Positions 23,063 through 33,855 of a stretch of DNA of 64,000 bases are shown piece by piece (within the stretch, counting starts at the first letter, position 1; each line of letters opens with the position of its first letter). The notes beneath the pieces were generated by a model that searched no databases, was not told the origin of the DNA, and was given only the letters and a program-made list of their open reading frames with translations. The DNA is from Podocnemis expansa (taxonomy: Eukaryota; Chordata; Testudines; Podocnemididae), in the NCBI GenBank assembly GCA_007922195.1, contig ML682008.1, positions 10,818,810-10,882,809 of the forward strand, read 5' to 3'. The translations under genes were made by a program, and so were the position numbers.

Positions 23063-23353
23063 TAACTCCCAAATAAGATCAAGGTGTCAAAAGATAGTCA
23101 GACAAAAATTGTGAACCCTCAAAATTAATGGCCATGTTTTAAAACTTTGGCCACATTTCATTTCAGTTTGGGAAAACATGGACTTCTAGGAATTGAGTTT
23201 AGTCATGTCAGGGCATTGTACACTGTGATGTCCTTAGAAGTGCTGCATGGGGGCTAGCAATTCTGGAAATGGTGATATTCAGGACAGTGGTACTGATCTA
23301 CTGCTGAAGCACTGTAGGAGTTATTAATGGGACAAAGTGGAGAAGAATTCTAA

Positions 23354-23805
23354 GGCTATGTCTCCATCAGAAAGTTAGTTAAGACTTCCTTAGTCTGAAT
23401 TAAGCAGTCCCTGGTTAGTTCAAAGTAACCTGAGGTTAGTTTGGAGTATCCACGTTTTTTTTAGTTCAAACTAGCTAAGCTGACTAGTTCGAAATAAAAG
23501 GTTAGTTCAAACTAGTCTATGCAGCTATTTCAATCTAATGGCTTAGATCAAACTAAAAAGGTTCAAACTAAGCTATTAGTCTGGGTCTACATCATGCTAG
23601 TTCAAACTTAAAGTTGAACTTTAAATTCAAACTAAGCGCTTACTCTGCACTAACAACTCAAACGTGTTAGTTTGGACTAAGCTTTGGCTAGTTTGAGCTA
23701 AGAAAATTCTTAGCTCAAACTAGCCAAAGGCTAGTGTAGACATGGGCTAAATTAGCCCAGATTAATCTTGCTTAGTCCAGACTAATTGGCTAGTGTAGAC
23801 ATAAC
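23354..23805. mobile_element. Palindrome-rich MITE with GTTCGAAC units
   Basis: TAA (23351-23353) precedes GGCTATGTCTCCATC. The right end is CTAGTGTAGACATAACC. The interior is made of TTAGTTCAAACTA-like units. A second left-end-like motif (GGGTCTACATCATGC, 23584) and a subterminal right-end copy (CTAGTGTAGACATGGGC, about 23732) suggest a duplicated or nested structure. Confidence 0.72.
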
Positions 23806-25691
23806 CACAGAGTCTTCTGTGCTTCTTGCCTATTTCTCTTTGTTCCCTTCATTGTGCAGCTTTGGCCTTACTACTTCAAAATGGAGATCAATGACAATTC
23901 CAATGTCTCTGGCACCTGGGGAAGGCCTGTTGGTTATTCAAAGACATCAGCACAGACACCTGGGACTCTGCATCCCATTGTCTGAATGGCAGGAGGGGTA
24001 TGGAACCATTCACTAGACTTACAAAATGGGGAGATAGGGTTTGGGGGCTCCATGGCTACTACTATATGGGGGAGGGTCCACCCCTTAAGATCAGAGTCAT
24101 TTACTAAAGGTGATAAGTCCAGCCAGGGGCCATCTAACCAAACCTATTTTTTGGCTATTTCTCTATTTCTATTAGCTTCCTCTGCATAAGATCTCTGATA
24201 TCATGACAATGAGCACAATATATAGATATATTATGGTTCACTGTTTCATCCGACTTTCTTGCCTGTGCTGGTGGTGCCATTTCTGAATAGCAGCCTCTTT
24301 ATTGAGGTGCAGTTTTATTCTTTTGGTTAATTATTTTTTCTTATTGTGCGAACTATGCCTTAAAACACACTTGTATGCAAACATCAAACAAATACGCATA
24401 TCTCAGCAAAACCAAAGGGGAAAAATCATACAGAGAAATACAGCATAAGCTTTTATATACAGAATTAATACAATTAATTATAGCAAATTTATGCTCAAAT
24501 ACAGGCCTCATCTTCTTAATATCTCTGGATGGTCTCTGATTTGATCAAATATTTTAATGTGGCAGATGCATTCATTCTCTTAATACATTGGGATATTGAA
24601 GGTACTGAGTCCAATGTCTCTTTGTACATTCTCTTGTCAGTGCTGCCCCATAAATTATTTTTGATGTCTCTTCAATGCAAATTTTGATAACTTTTTCAAA
24701 GTTGATGTCTTGTCTGCAGTTACCCTTGCCTTGCCAGGCCTGCTGCTGCTAATTGCATATTCTGCCTCATACTATTTTGCGGCTTCTGGCTACATAACTT
24801 TTACTTTCTCCCCTTTCTCCATTTTTGTCTTTTGTTTTGTATTATCTTGTTCTTCTTTTAACCCTGAAATTTAAATCTGTTCTCTTTAAACAGTTCTACA
24901 TTGGCCTTTTTAAAAAATGATAGGATGCTACCCCTGGGCAGAACCCCAAGGATACTGGCTGGCAGGGTTGGGAAGAGGGGTGTACAAGCTCTCTTCCCCC
25001 AGATTTTACCAAATCACTTCTGTGAATGCTCTGTAGCTTTGAAAGTGGTGCTGACTGAGGATGGGAAGATGTAACATCCTTCTTTCACTAGACAGTAGAT
25101 ATCTCCGTCTCTGCTGAAATTAGTTTAGGACCTGAACAAACTTCCATTAATAGTCAATGAGTTGACTTTTGTAGACCTGGATCATACCCTAAACCAGTAC
25201 TAACTCAGACATTATGCCTGTATCTTCATATCGGACATGATTTTGTGCAGGCGCAGTAGCCTTGTCAGTTTATATCATGGCTATCTGACATTGAGGAAGG
25301 GGAAGAAGCAGCAGTAGGAGGGGAAAGGGATTTCCTTCCGTGCCACTGCCTCCTCTGTGTATTCCCAAACTCCTCCCCAACCTGTGGCAAGAATTCTCAG
25401 CCAAGTTATATCAAATGCCCCTCTGAGAGTTTTTAGGACCCAAAACTCCTCCCAGTAGATATCCCCATGGGCTGTGTACTTTGGCTGTACAGTTTTCCAG
25501 TGCAGAAGGGAAAATAAAATGATCATTATCATCATGAAATTTATAAATTGAATCAGGCAGGCTATTTTAATTTCTTGGGAATCCTGTATTCAGATTCTTC
25601 TGATTTTCTTTTCTGAAGGCCATGTTGCCTTCCTTCTCAGGTTCATCAGCTTTGAACGGCGATGTGTCACTTCTTAACCTAAGGACTCTGA
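23806..25691. other. Spacer
   Basis: No gene or repeat recognised. Confidence 0.4.
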
Positions 25692-25982
25692 GCCCTAGTC
25701 TACACTTGTTGCACATTTCAGCAGCAGTCAATGGGAGATATACATAGTACATAAAATATCTTGTATATGTCCCATCACCTTACTAACTCCCACTTACCTC
25801 CCTATACATACTGCACTATGGCAACAAGAAATGCCATCTGGTTGACTCACTGCTAGTCCAGTTATGGGGCTGGAGTTACAGTGTCAAGCTGTAGATCAGT
25901 TGAGCATGTCTTGACTGTTCAACTAAACCCAGAAAACACCACTAAGGGTGGCAAATTTGCCAATGTCAGTATACGCATACCC
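25692..25982. mobile_element. MITE with TGA target duplication
   Basis: It begins GCCCTAGTCTACACTTGTTG and ends GTATACGCATACCC, a variant of the shared terminus. TGA is adjacent on both sides (25689-25691 and 25983-25985). No coding capacity. Confidence 0.7.
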
Positions 25983-26504
25983 TGAATTCTGACTTTTCTG
26001 CCCATCCACTGTTATGCAGTTTATTTTTTATTTCATTTTTTATATATCAATTTATTTATATATATATAATTTTAATATATTTAATATATTTTAAATATAT
26101 ATTTTATTATATTTCCGCTGCCACAATAAGAGTTTATTACATTAGAAAGTTTAAAACAGTACACACATTTTTTTCCTGTTTTGAAAATCAGACTATTTTG
26201 TTGATTTTGATTTGTGTGAAAATATTAACATTCTTCTGTGAATGAAACTCCTGATAGTGATTTATAATAAATTTATGTTCTTTTAGCACTTAGAAGCATC
26301 AAATAGACCGCAGCTGAGTTCTGCAGTTAGGCAAGGAACACCATATAACAAATAATGTACATGAGTAAAACCTCAGTTCCTTTCATAATTATCAGAAACC
26401 TGATATTTGATTTCTAATCAGGCATAGTTATAGCATGAATAATTAAATCTGGCTGATTCAAAACTACCACATACCCATGAATGATACTAAAATGTATAGA
26501 GACA
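25983..26504. other. Spacer with AT-rich low-complexity tract
   Basis: Bases 26027-26117 are almost pure A/T with TATATA and TTTAATATA units. The remainder is unrecognised. Confidence 0.6.
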
Positions 26505-26958
26505 AGGTGGGTGAGGTAATGTATTTTATTGGACTAACTTCTGTTAGTGAAAGAGACAAGCTTTTGAGCTATACAGACTCTTCTTCAGACCTGAGTAAGG
26601 TACTCAGAGTGTCACAGCTAAATACACAATTGAACAGGTAGTTTAGCATAAGTAGTTAGCATATATTCTATCTAAGGGATGATTTAAGTCCACACTGCTG
26701 TGATCATAGGACAAAAAGGAGGGTTATAGTGGATTACAGATTGTTGTAATAAACTTTGAATCCAGTTTGTTTATTAAGACCATGATTTTTAGAGTCTAGC
26801 AAAGTTATGAATTTAAACTCCGAGGCTTGTCTTTTGAAAGCGTTTTTCAGGTTTCTTTTGAGGCTGAGGACTGATAAATAAGATATATACCTGGGACTGA
26901 CATGGAAATAACACCACTGCATACTAGGATTTATACACACTTTAAGAGTGTTCAGTTT
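26505..26958 (-). mobile_element. Penelope-like element, family 2 end (copy P5)
   Basis: The left part (26505-26600) carries the antisense end block with GGTGGGTGAGGTAATGTATT, AGACAAGCTTTTGAGC and CTCTTCTTCAGACCTGAG, a terminal block I associate with reptilian Penelope elements. The minus strand then encodes the nuclease C-terminus. It abuts a family-1 fragment in the same orientation. Confidence 0.8.
26748..26890 (-). pseudogene. Penelope family-2 nuclease C-terminus remnant
   Basis: The minus-strand translation reads SVLSLKRNLKNAFKRQ followed by EFKFITLLDSKNHGLNKQTG. This is the segment that follows the GIY-YIG core in Penelope-like proteins, where a conserved Glu-Phe/Lys helix and a GLN motif are expected. 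Only about 50 residues survive. The family assignment rests on resemblance to the equivalent region of copies P1, P4 and P7. Confidence 0.7.
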
Positions 26959-27350
26959 AAAGCAAAAAAAAAAAGGAGTCACGTGGCACTTAAAGACTGA
27001 CATTTATTTTTCGCACGACCTTTCGTGGGAGAAAATCCCACTTTGTCAGATGCTTCGAAGATGGGTGAACTTACAGAATGGAATGAAAATAAATGCAAGG
27101 AGGTGTAAAACATAGGGTCAGGTCATACAGTAACAGCAAATCAGAGCAGTTGTTAGGTTCAAACCCTGGGAAGCCTAAAGTCAAATTACCTTTTGTAATG
27201 GGAAAAGAACCCATAGTCTCGATTCAATCCTGCTTTCACAGAATTTAGTTTGCATATTAATTCAAGTTCAGCTGTTTCTCTTTGAAGTCTTGATGTCCCA
27301 GTCACATCTTTGACAATGGTCATTAACAAATCATTTATCGAGTGATTCAG
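26959..27350 (-). mobile_element. Penelope-like element, family 1 end (copy P6)
   Basis: The 3' end lies at the left (AGGAGTCACGTGGCACTT, AAATCCCACTTTGTCAGATG). The minus strand further right encodes LQRETAELEFICKLNSVK and AGLNRDYGFF (about 27205-27290), the nuclease C-terminus. About 230 bp from 27117 on are nearly identical to copy P7 at 29719 onward. Confidence 0.83.
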
Positions 27351-29020
27351 GTCAAATTGCATGCAAATATTTGGTTTTATAAAAAGAAATGTTTACAAAA
27401 CATAGGCTGCATACAAATATTTCTATAAAATCAACAAAAGGATAAAAAGATAAAATGAAAATAGTTTTAAAAAATCCCCAATATTGTTTTCAACCCAAAG
27501 TATTGCAGTGTTATGCTCATTCATAAGGACCTTAAAGTGATATTGAGTAGAAAAAGACTGAAGTGAAAAGAAGGTCTACTTTATTGTCTATATTGAGAGA
27601 AATGAAAAAAATATAATGGCAATAAAATATAGAAAAAATGTATTAGATTGTTTTAATATCTTAATTTTAATGATCAAAGGTACTATTTGTAATATGGGCA
27701 AGAAAATTGGTTTTTCAAAGTATTCATATCCCTAAAGTATTACTTTAGGTATATTCATGTAAATATATTCTTTTTTGTGCTCTGATAAAATGATGATAGC
27801 CAATTGTACCCAAATAAATAAAAATTCTAATGTTATTCACTGAAAAACTGCACTGCATTGCCATATATTATTTTCATACCGAGCATAAGGACATGCAGAT
27901 AGAGCCTGAATATAATCAGAAGAGGTACTGTAAAACATATTTGTGACATCTCCTAACTTAACCCTCACCTAAGTGAGAGATTGGTGCATCATATGAATTA
28001 AACATAATTTCTTATTTATGTTCCATTACCCTCATATCAAAAGCTCTAGTTGCAGAGCAGTGTCACTGTGGATTCATTTAATAATATTGATGACACATCT
28101 AACAGAGAGAATGCAAAACAACAAGCAGTGCATAGCATGGTTTTATAAATCACTCTAGTAGAGAAGCTAGGCATTAATAACAAATCATTAATTCACTTAA
28201 AATTATACTAAGATACTCAAACTATGTGTGCATCAGATTGTACATAGCTGTCACTTCTGGTACAATGATGGAAATAGGCAACAGCTGACACAAAGACATT
28301 CTAAGTCAAATTGTGTAGACCAGATTTAAGAATTAATCCGTTTTAGATTCATCCTCATTCCCTCCTTAAAACAAGAGGAGATCTCAAACAAAAAATGAAA
28401 CAATTCTATCTTGATACTATTCTAATTCTTCATAGCCAACTACATTGGTGCCTGCATTAGTGAGCTATCCTTTCAATTCTGTAAAGAACCAATTAAATAG
28501 CACAGATTTCTAGTTCAGTAAATATTTAAACAATCAGGATTAGACTAACTATTTTTGGCCTTTTTGCTTCACTAAATGGGCTACATTCTGATAACCTTAC
28601 TCATGTTAAGTAACAGCACCGTATTACATAAAAGGTCCCATGTCACTTGACTAGTACCTCAGTCCACAAGGGTTCTAATCAACCTTAGTGGGACTGTTGC
28701 TGAAATAAGGCACTACTCAGTGTGATTAATAACGCCAGAATCTGATCCATAATGTATACTGAATTTAAATTAACATTAAGCAGCAGGGAAGCACAGACGA
28801 AATTGACTTACACAAAGAATCACTGATGTGAAAGATAGTCTACAGATGTTAAAGTCATATAGTTGACCCTTCTGCCAGGATAAATTTGTTCCTTACAAAA
28901 TAATTTCTAGTAGTTTGTGAAGTTGAGTTTTAACACTGCTTTCCATGATTATGATACAGATTAAATGTTGCTCTTTGTGCATGTTTGTGGGACAGATACA
29001 AAGATATTTAATAATCCTGT
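27351..29020. other. AT-rich spacer
   Basis: No gene recognised. About 28665-28750 resembles a dispersed amniote repeat (AGTGGGACTGTTGC, GAATCTGATCC), too degraded to classify. Confidence 0.4.
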
Positions 29021-29718
29021 GGAGGATCCTGCCAGCCAGCTGGCGGGGAAGGCTCCCTGCAGGGGATCCTGCTGGCCAGCCAGCGGGGAAGATGCCCCAC
29101 TGGCCAGGGGCTCCCCTGTCCAGGGAGCGCTGGCGGCTATCTTCACTGGCATTCCCCAGACAGAGAAACTTCCAGGGCTTCCCTGTCCGGGGAGAACTGG
29201 TGGCTCTCTTCTGCGGCACTCCCCAAACAGCGGAGCCCCAGCGGCAGATTCCCAGGGCTCCCTGGACAGGGAATCCCTGGTGGCTGCTTCTCTGGGGCTC
29301 CCTGGACAAGGAAGCCCCAGCAGCCACTTCTTGGGGCTCCCTTGTCTCCAGGGAGCCCTGGTGGCTCAATTCTGCCAGGAAGCCACGACTCCCTTCTTGC
29401 TGGGGAGCCACGGCTCAGCAAGAAAGGAGTCCTGATTCCCTGGCAGAAGGGAGCCACTGGGGTGCTGCCAATAGGGAAGCCCCAGGAAAGGAGCCCCAGC
29501 AGCCGGCTTCTCTGGGGTTCCTTTGTCTGGGGGCTGGGGGTGGGGCACAGACAGGGAAATCCTGGTAGCCACTTCTTCAGGGCTCCCCTGTTTGGGGAGC
29601 CCTCGAGGCTTCCTTCTCCCAAGGAGCCATGGTGCCCTTCTCCCTGAGAGCAATGGGTTCAGGGAGACGGGAGCTGCAGGTACTGGGGAGAAGGGATCAG
29701 AGTGTCCCCCCCCCCAAG
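29021..29718. repeat. GC-rich tandem-like island
   Basis: About 700 bp of sharply higher GC content. Two roughly 40-bp tandem units start it (GATCCTGCCAGCCAGCTGGC and GATCCTGCTGGCCAGCCAGC). Degenerate repeats of GGCTCCCTGGACAGGGAA, CAGCCACTTCTTGGGGCTCC and similar follow, many of them self-complementary (GGCTCCC with GGGAGCC). The long open frames on both strands follow from this composition and show no domain. A C-run at 29706-29715 ends it against the Penelope copy. Confidence 0.7.
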
Positions 29719-30057
29719 GGATCAGGTCATACAGTAACAGCAAATCAGAGTAGTTGTTAGGTTCAAACCCTGGGAAGCCTGAAGTCAAATTACCTTTTGT
29801 AATGGGAAAAGAACCCATAGTCTCGATTCAATCCTTCGTTCACAGAATTTAATTTGCATATTAATTTGAGTTCAGCTGTTTCTCTTTGAAGTCTTGATGT
29901 CCCAGTCACACCTCTGACGATGGTCGTTAACAAATCGTTTATCAAGTGATTAGAAAGATGGAAGCGCTCAGCAACTGGTTTTTTTGTTTTGTGAGTTCTG
30001 ATATCAGCTCATTTATTCTTCTGCGAAGGGATCGACCTGTTTGTCCAATGTATAAGG
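29719..30057 (-). mobile_element. Penelope-like element, family 1 (copy P7)
   Basis: A minus-strand fragment covering the nuclease core and C-terminus. It is joined head to head to copy P8, with which it forms a 62-bp inverted repeat. The upstream reverse transcriptase is absent. Confidence 0.85.
29800..30052 (-). pseudogene. Penelope GIY-YIG endonuclease remnant (copy P7)
   Basis: The minus strand begins with LYIGQTGRSLRRRINELISE (about 30052-29993). This gives the YIG half of the GIY-YIG signature followed by the Arg-rich helix with the catalytic arginine position. LQRETAELKLICKLNSV follows (about 29905-29855), then EGLNRDYGFF. The intervening part needs a frame change. In Penelope elements this domain nicks the target DNA. 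The first half of the signature and the whole reverse transcriptase are missing, so it is a dead fragment, though better conserved than copy P1. Confidence 0.82.
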
Positions 30058-30320
30058 TCAGGCTTCCCAGGGTTTGAACCTAACAACTGCTCTGATTTGC
30101 TGTTACTGTATGACCTGATCCTATGTTTTACACCCCATTGCATTTATTTTCATTCCATTCAGTAAGTTCACCCATCTTCAAAGCATCTGATGAAGTGGGA
30201 TTTTCTCCCACAAAAGCTCATGTGAAAAATAAATCTGTTAGTCTTTAAGTGCCACATGACTCCTTGGTTTTTTTGTGGTTTGTTTTTTTTTCTGGACTAG
30301 ACTAACACAGCTATCCCTTT
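30058..30320 (+). mobile_element. Penelope family-1 3' end (copy P8)
   Basis: A plus-strand 3' untranslated end including AGCATCTGATGAAGTGGGAT, TTTTCTCCCACAAAAGCTC and GTGCCACATGACTCCTTGG. It finishes with ACTAGACTAACACAGC near 30297, the reverse complement of the family's left-end motif. Its first 62 bases are the inverted copy of 29721-29782. Confidence 0.84.
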
Positions 30321-31284
30321 GGAAATTGCCAAAATATAGTCACCTACCTTTTTTCTAGCTTTTACTCTAGTTGTAATATTAAATTCTAATAAATATTAAA
30401 ACACAGAACTAGCTATAGCAAATGTTACACTTCTTGTACTTTGATACAGTGATTAATAATCAGTCAATGTCTAAAGAAAGCTATTCTTAGTTTGATGCTG
30501 TTTTGGTAATGCTACTGCTGTTTTACTTCATTCATACAGACTCTCTGAATGCATAGCTTCAGAATTTGCAGCAGGCAGTCAACTTTCAGATAATGAATTC
30601 TCTGTAGTGTGCTGCCCAGCTGTGGTTAAAAGTACTTTCAGCCTTTGGCAAATGCTCTCTTAGTGAGAGTATATCTGCAGGAATACACAAGCTTGAAAGG
30701 TATTATTACATTGCTATTTATTATGCTAATTTAGTTAAGGAACTGTCAGAATTTCATTGTAAATCTTATTTTCAAGGGACTCATAAATCAACCGTGAAAC
30801 GTATTCTGGGGAAAAATTTCTAATATAGACGAGAAGTCCTAATACCATTATTATTTTGCCAATTCAAAACAAAAAAATCAACAAAGCTCAATAAAAGCAT
30901 AGTCATTAATTTTTCAAATAAGAAGAAAACTTAAACAAATTAAGAAAACACTATGCATTAGAGCAGAGCAAAACTTGAGTTTCACTCATCTTAAGGTCTT
31001 GTTACTAAAGCTGAAAGTCTAATTAAAAAATCAATAAAACTTCAAAAACTTGTCATGAGCTTTGGGCTTCCTACAGTTTGAAAACCAAATCCACTCCTTT
31101 TATTAATGGTTTCCTCCTTCTAAGACACGCACCCTTATTTCCGAAGTCTTGGGAGGCTCAGTTGCCTGCAGTCCCTCAATCTAATGATACTGAAGAGGGT
31201 TCATTAGTCCTTTCACAGATCTTTTAAGGTCTATTTTATATGCACTCTGGTGCCTAAATCCATAAAATCCCACAGTAACAGTAA
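30321..31284. other. AT-rich spacer
   Basis: Nothing recognised. Confidence 0.4.
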
Positions 31285-31731
31285 GGGTATGTCCACATGT
31301 CTCTTCTATTTCGAAATGACCCTGGTTATTTCAAAATAAAAAAGATTAGGTCCACACAATGTTTTCTTATTTCAAAATGATGGGCTCTGTCATTTCGAAA
31401 TAAGAAACGTCATTTTGAAACAGCTTAAACCCCATTCATTTCAAAACGGCTGTTATTTCAAAATGGTTATTTTGAAATAAGGCCGTTTGGACATGTTATT
31501 TGGAAACATCAACATTGTTTCGAAACAACTGTTTCGAAACAACATGTCCAAATGCCTTATTACAAAATAACCATTTCAAAATAACAGCCGTTTTGATAGC
31601 AGGCTTTCCCTTAATTCGAATTAACATTTTCTTAATTCAAATTAACTTATTTTGAAATAAGGACTTTATTTCAAAATAACTCATTTCGAAATAACTTATT
31701 TCAAAATAATGATGTATGTGTAGACATAGCC
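31285..31731. mobile_element. Palindrome-rich MITE with TAA target duplication
   Basis: This is the best-bounded TTTCGAAA-type copy. It starts GGGTATGTCCACATGT, ends ATGTGTAGACATAGCC, and has TAA on both sides (31282-31284 and 31732-31734). The interior has over a dozen TTATTTCGAAATAA-like units in both phases, and near the centre GTTTCGAAACAACTGTTTCG. Without coding capacity. Confidence 0.85.
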
Positions 31732-31760
31732 TAATAGTAAACCTCTAGTTCTTCTTCGAG

Positions 31761-31920
31761 TGCTGCTCAGATGCATTCAGTAATAGGTGTCTCCGTGCCG
31801 GAGCACCGGATTGTTCGGAAGAAAACTTGTCCTAGCCTGTCAGAAGAGGGGAGGCAGCCACTGCCCCTCGCGCCACCCGCGGCTATATATACAGCCGCCT
31901 CCCCGTCCCCTCCTCAGTTT
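31761..31920 (+). repeat. DIRS left inverted terminal repeat
   Basis: TGCTGCTCAGATGCATTCAG and the following sequence through GCCTGTCAGAAGAGGGGAGG to CCCCTCCTCAGTTT pair with the reverse complement of 36601-36766 with few mismatches. Confidence 0.9.
31884..31891 (+). promoter_or_regulatory. TATA-like box in DIRS left terminus
   Basis: TATATATA lies between GCGGC and CAGCCGCC, so the box sits in a small palindrome. The right terminus carries the matching inverted copy (TATATATA, 36630-36637). It is positioned to start a transcript running into gag. Promoter function is inferred. Confidence 0.5.
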
Positions 31921-32086
31921 CATTTCTTCCACCTTGCACATCAGAATTGGAACGTCCACTCCTTGCAAATTGCAAGCAGCCTGTCCCTTTGTCTTCATCT
32001 TACTGTCCAGCTGGAAGCACCTCTTCGTAGATTTAACTCCACCACAAGAGTCCCCACCACTGGACCGAAACATCGCGCCGACGATG

Positions 32087-33855
32087 CCGGGGTTTAAACC
32101 CTGAGCCAACTGCGGCAAGGCCTTCCCCCGGGATGACCCCCACGTGAAGTGCCTTAGGTGCATGGGCAAAGACTACATGGTCTCGGCTTGTTCCATTTGT
32201 CTCTCCTTCAAACCCAGAATGATCAAGGAGAAGGAACAGCAATGCTGTGCCCTAGCCTTGGAGGAGGCTCGGCACCCTTTGCCCAAGGCTCCGGGTTCAT
32301 GCCCAGCACCGAGACCCAGCTCGGCGCTGGAGTCTATGCAGCACCGTACCACCAGTAGCCGCCGCCGCCGCCACCACCGCACCACCTCAGTGCTGACTCC
32401 GGCACCGCAGCACCTACCCGGTGCCTTGGCACCCTGGAGTCCATCGAGGTCGCCCTCAGTTAGCCCGGCACCATAGCCTTGGCACCGTGCCATGTCATCT
32501 CCGGTGCCGACGGCACAGTACAGTCCGGCCTCACTGGTGCCGAGCTCACCCCAGCACCGCCTGATTCCACCCTTGGCACCGCAGAGCCCAGTGCCGCAGG
32601 AGCAGGAGCCTTCCCGCCCAGGCAGCCCTCCCTCCCCCAGCGAAGACTTGCCATCGACTCAAGTAGAGTCGCTCTTCGTCCTGTCCACCCCAGAAGCAGT
32701 GGAGGTGGCGCGAGCCCTGCTGCTTCTCCCAACACCCCCGCCCCACTTCCAACCAGAAGGGGCAAACCAGCCTCCATCTTGAAGGCCTGGGTCCACCCAG
32801 GATGCTCACCCTCACCCCACAGCCCCCCATCTTTCACTCCAGCGGAGGCTGGCACCACTCCGCCACCGGTACCAGGCCGAGAATCTTGGTCCCCCTCCCC
32901 TGGAGGAGGGACCTTCCAGGGGCTCCAAACGGCCTCGGCGCCGTACATTGGCCCCATCACCCTTCTGGTTTTGGTCACAGGAATGGTTCCTTCAGGGAAC
33001 TCCCTCTCCTCCATGGCAGGCTCCCGGTGCCGCACTGTCCCCAGCACCGGGGTCTTATACGGGGAACCTTTCGGTGCATTCTGACTTGTTGCGCCGGGCT
33101 ACGGCCCACTTAGGCATGGAGGTGGAGCCCTTGAGTCTTCCCCCGATACCCTCTTCGGGCCGGTCTTCGCCTCGACGGCGCCCTTAGCAGTCCCGCCGCA
33201 CCCAAGCGTATGGGACCTCGTACACTCCTGGTGGCAGAGCCCAAGTTCCGTTCCCCTGGTTTCGGATACGGCGAGTGTGAAATATCAGGTATCCAAGTTG
33301 GACTACCCCTCCATTGTTGGCCACCCAGTTCCCCCAAGGGACGTGATCCAGATGGCAATGGGGGCTGGGGAGCCCCCCCAGGACCCCCTCCCACCCTCTA
33401 GGGATACCAGGGGGCTGAATCTGCTAGCCCATAAGGTTTATTCCTCATCAGCCTTCCAATTACACGTGGCAAACAGCCACGCTATAACCAGCAGATACCT
33501 GCTGGATGTCTGGGAGTCACTTGAAAAATTTAGAAGTCTGCTTCCACCTGAGGCCAGGGAAGAGTATGATGTCTTCCTGGAGGAAGGCAACATAATCTCA
33601 CAAGACCTCCTCCTTTTGGCACACGATGTGGTGGACACCGCGGCTTGCACCATGGCCTCAGCGGTTACCATCCGCAGGGTGGCATGGCTTAGGGAGGCTA
33701 GAGCGCCTCCTAATGCACAGCAGGCAGTTCTCGACCTGCCCTTTGAGGGGGATGTCTTGTTTCCCCCGAAACCCTCTCCATGGTGGGCACAGCCTGGGAT
33801 CCCTGAAGATAGGCTAAATATTTTGGCTTCCTCCCTCCTGGACCCAAGCCCCTGA
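32087..33855 (+). pseudogene. DIRS ORF1 (gag-like) remnant
   Basis: ORF1 of DIRS elements is thought to be the structural, nucleic-acid-binding protein. Near the start are CGKAFPRDDPHVKCLRC and CSICLSFKPR (about 32111-32215), a Cys-rich finger with DPH typical of DIRS ORF1. A long Pro/Ser/Ala-rich linker (32240-32950) and HLGMEVEPLSLPPIPSSG (about 33110-33163) follow. The conserved C-terminal domain has KLDYPSIVGHPVP (about 33295-33333), SSSAFQLHVANSHAITSRYL (about 33442-33501), VVDTAACTMASAVTIRRVAW (about 33628-33687) and VLDLPFEGDVLFP (about 33730-33768). At least two stops and two frame changes break it. The last 192 residues are still open. Confidence 0.85.

Noticed and set aside
28893..29818. 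Overlapping open frames of 100-207 residues on both strands
   Set aside because: They lie in the GC-rich tandem-like island, where stop codons are rare by composition. The translations are simple repeats of one another.
32460..33047. A 195-residue minus-strand frame and a 201-residue plus-strand frame
   Set aside because: Both are shadows of the Pro/Ser/Ala-rich gag linker of the DIRS element. The gag reading is in another frame and is supported by family motifs on each side.
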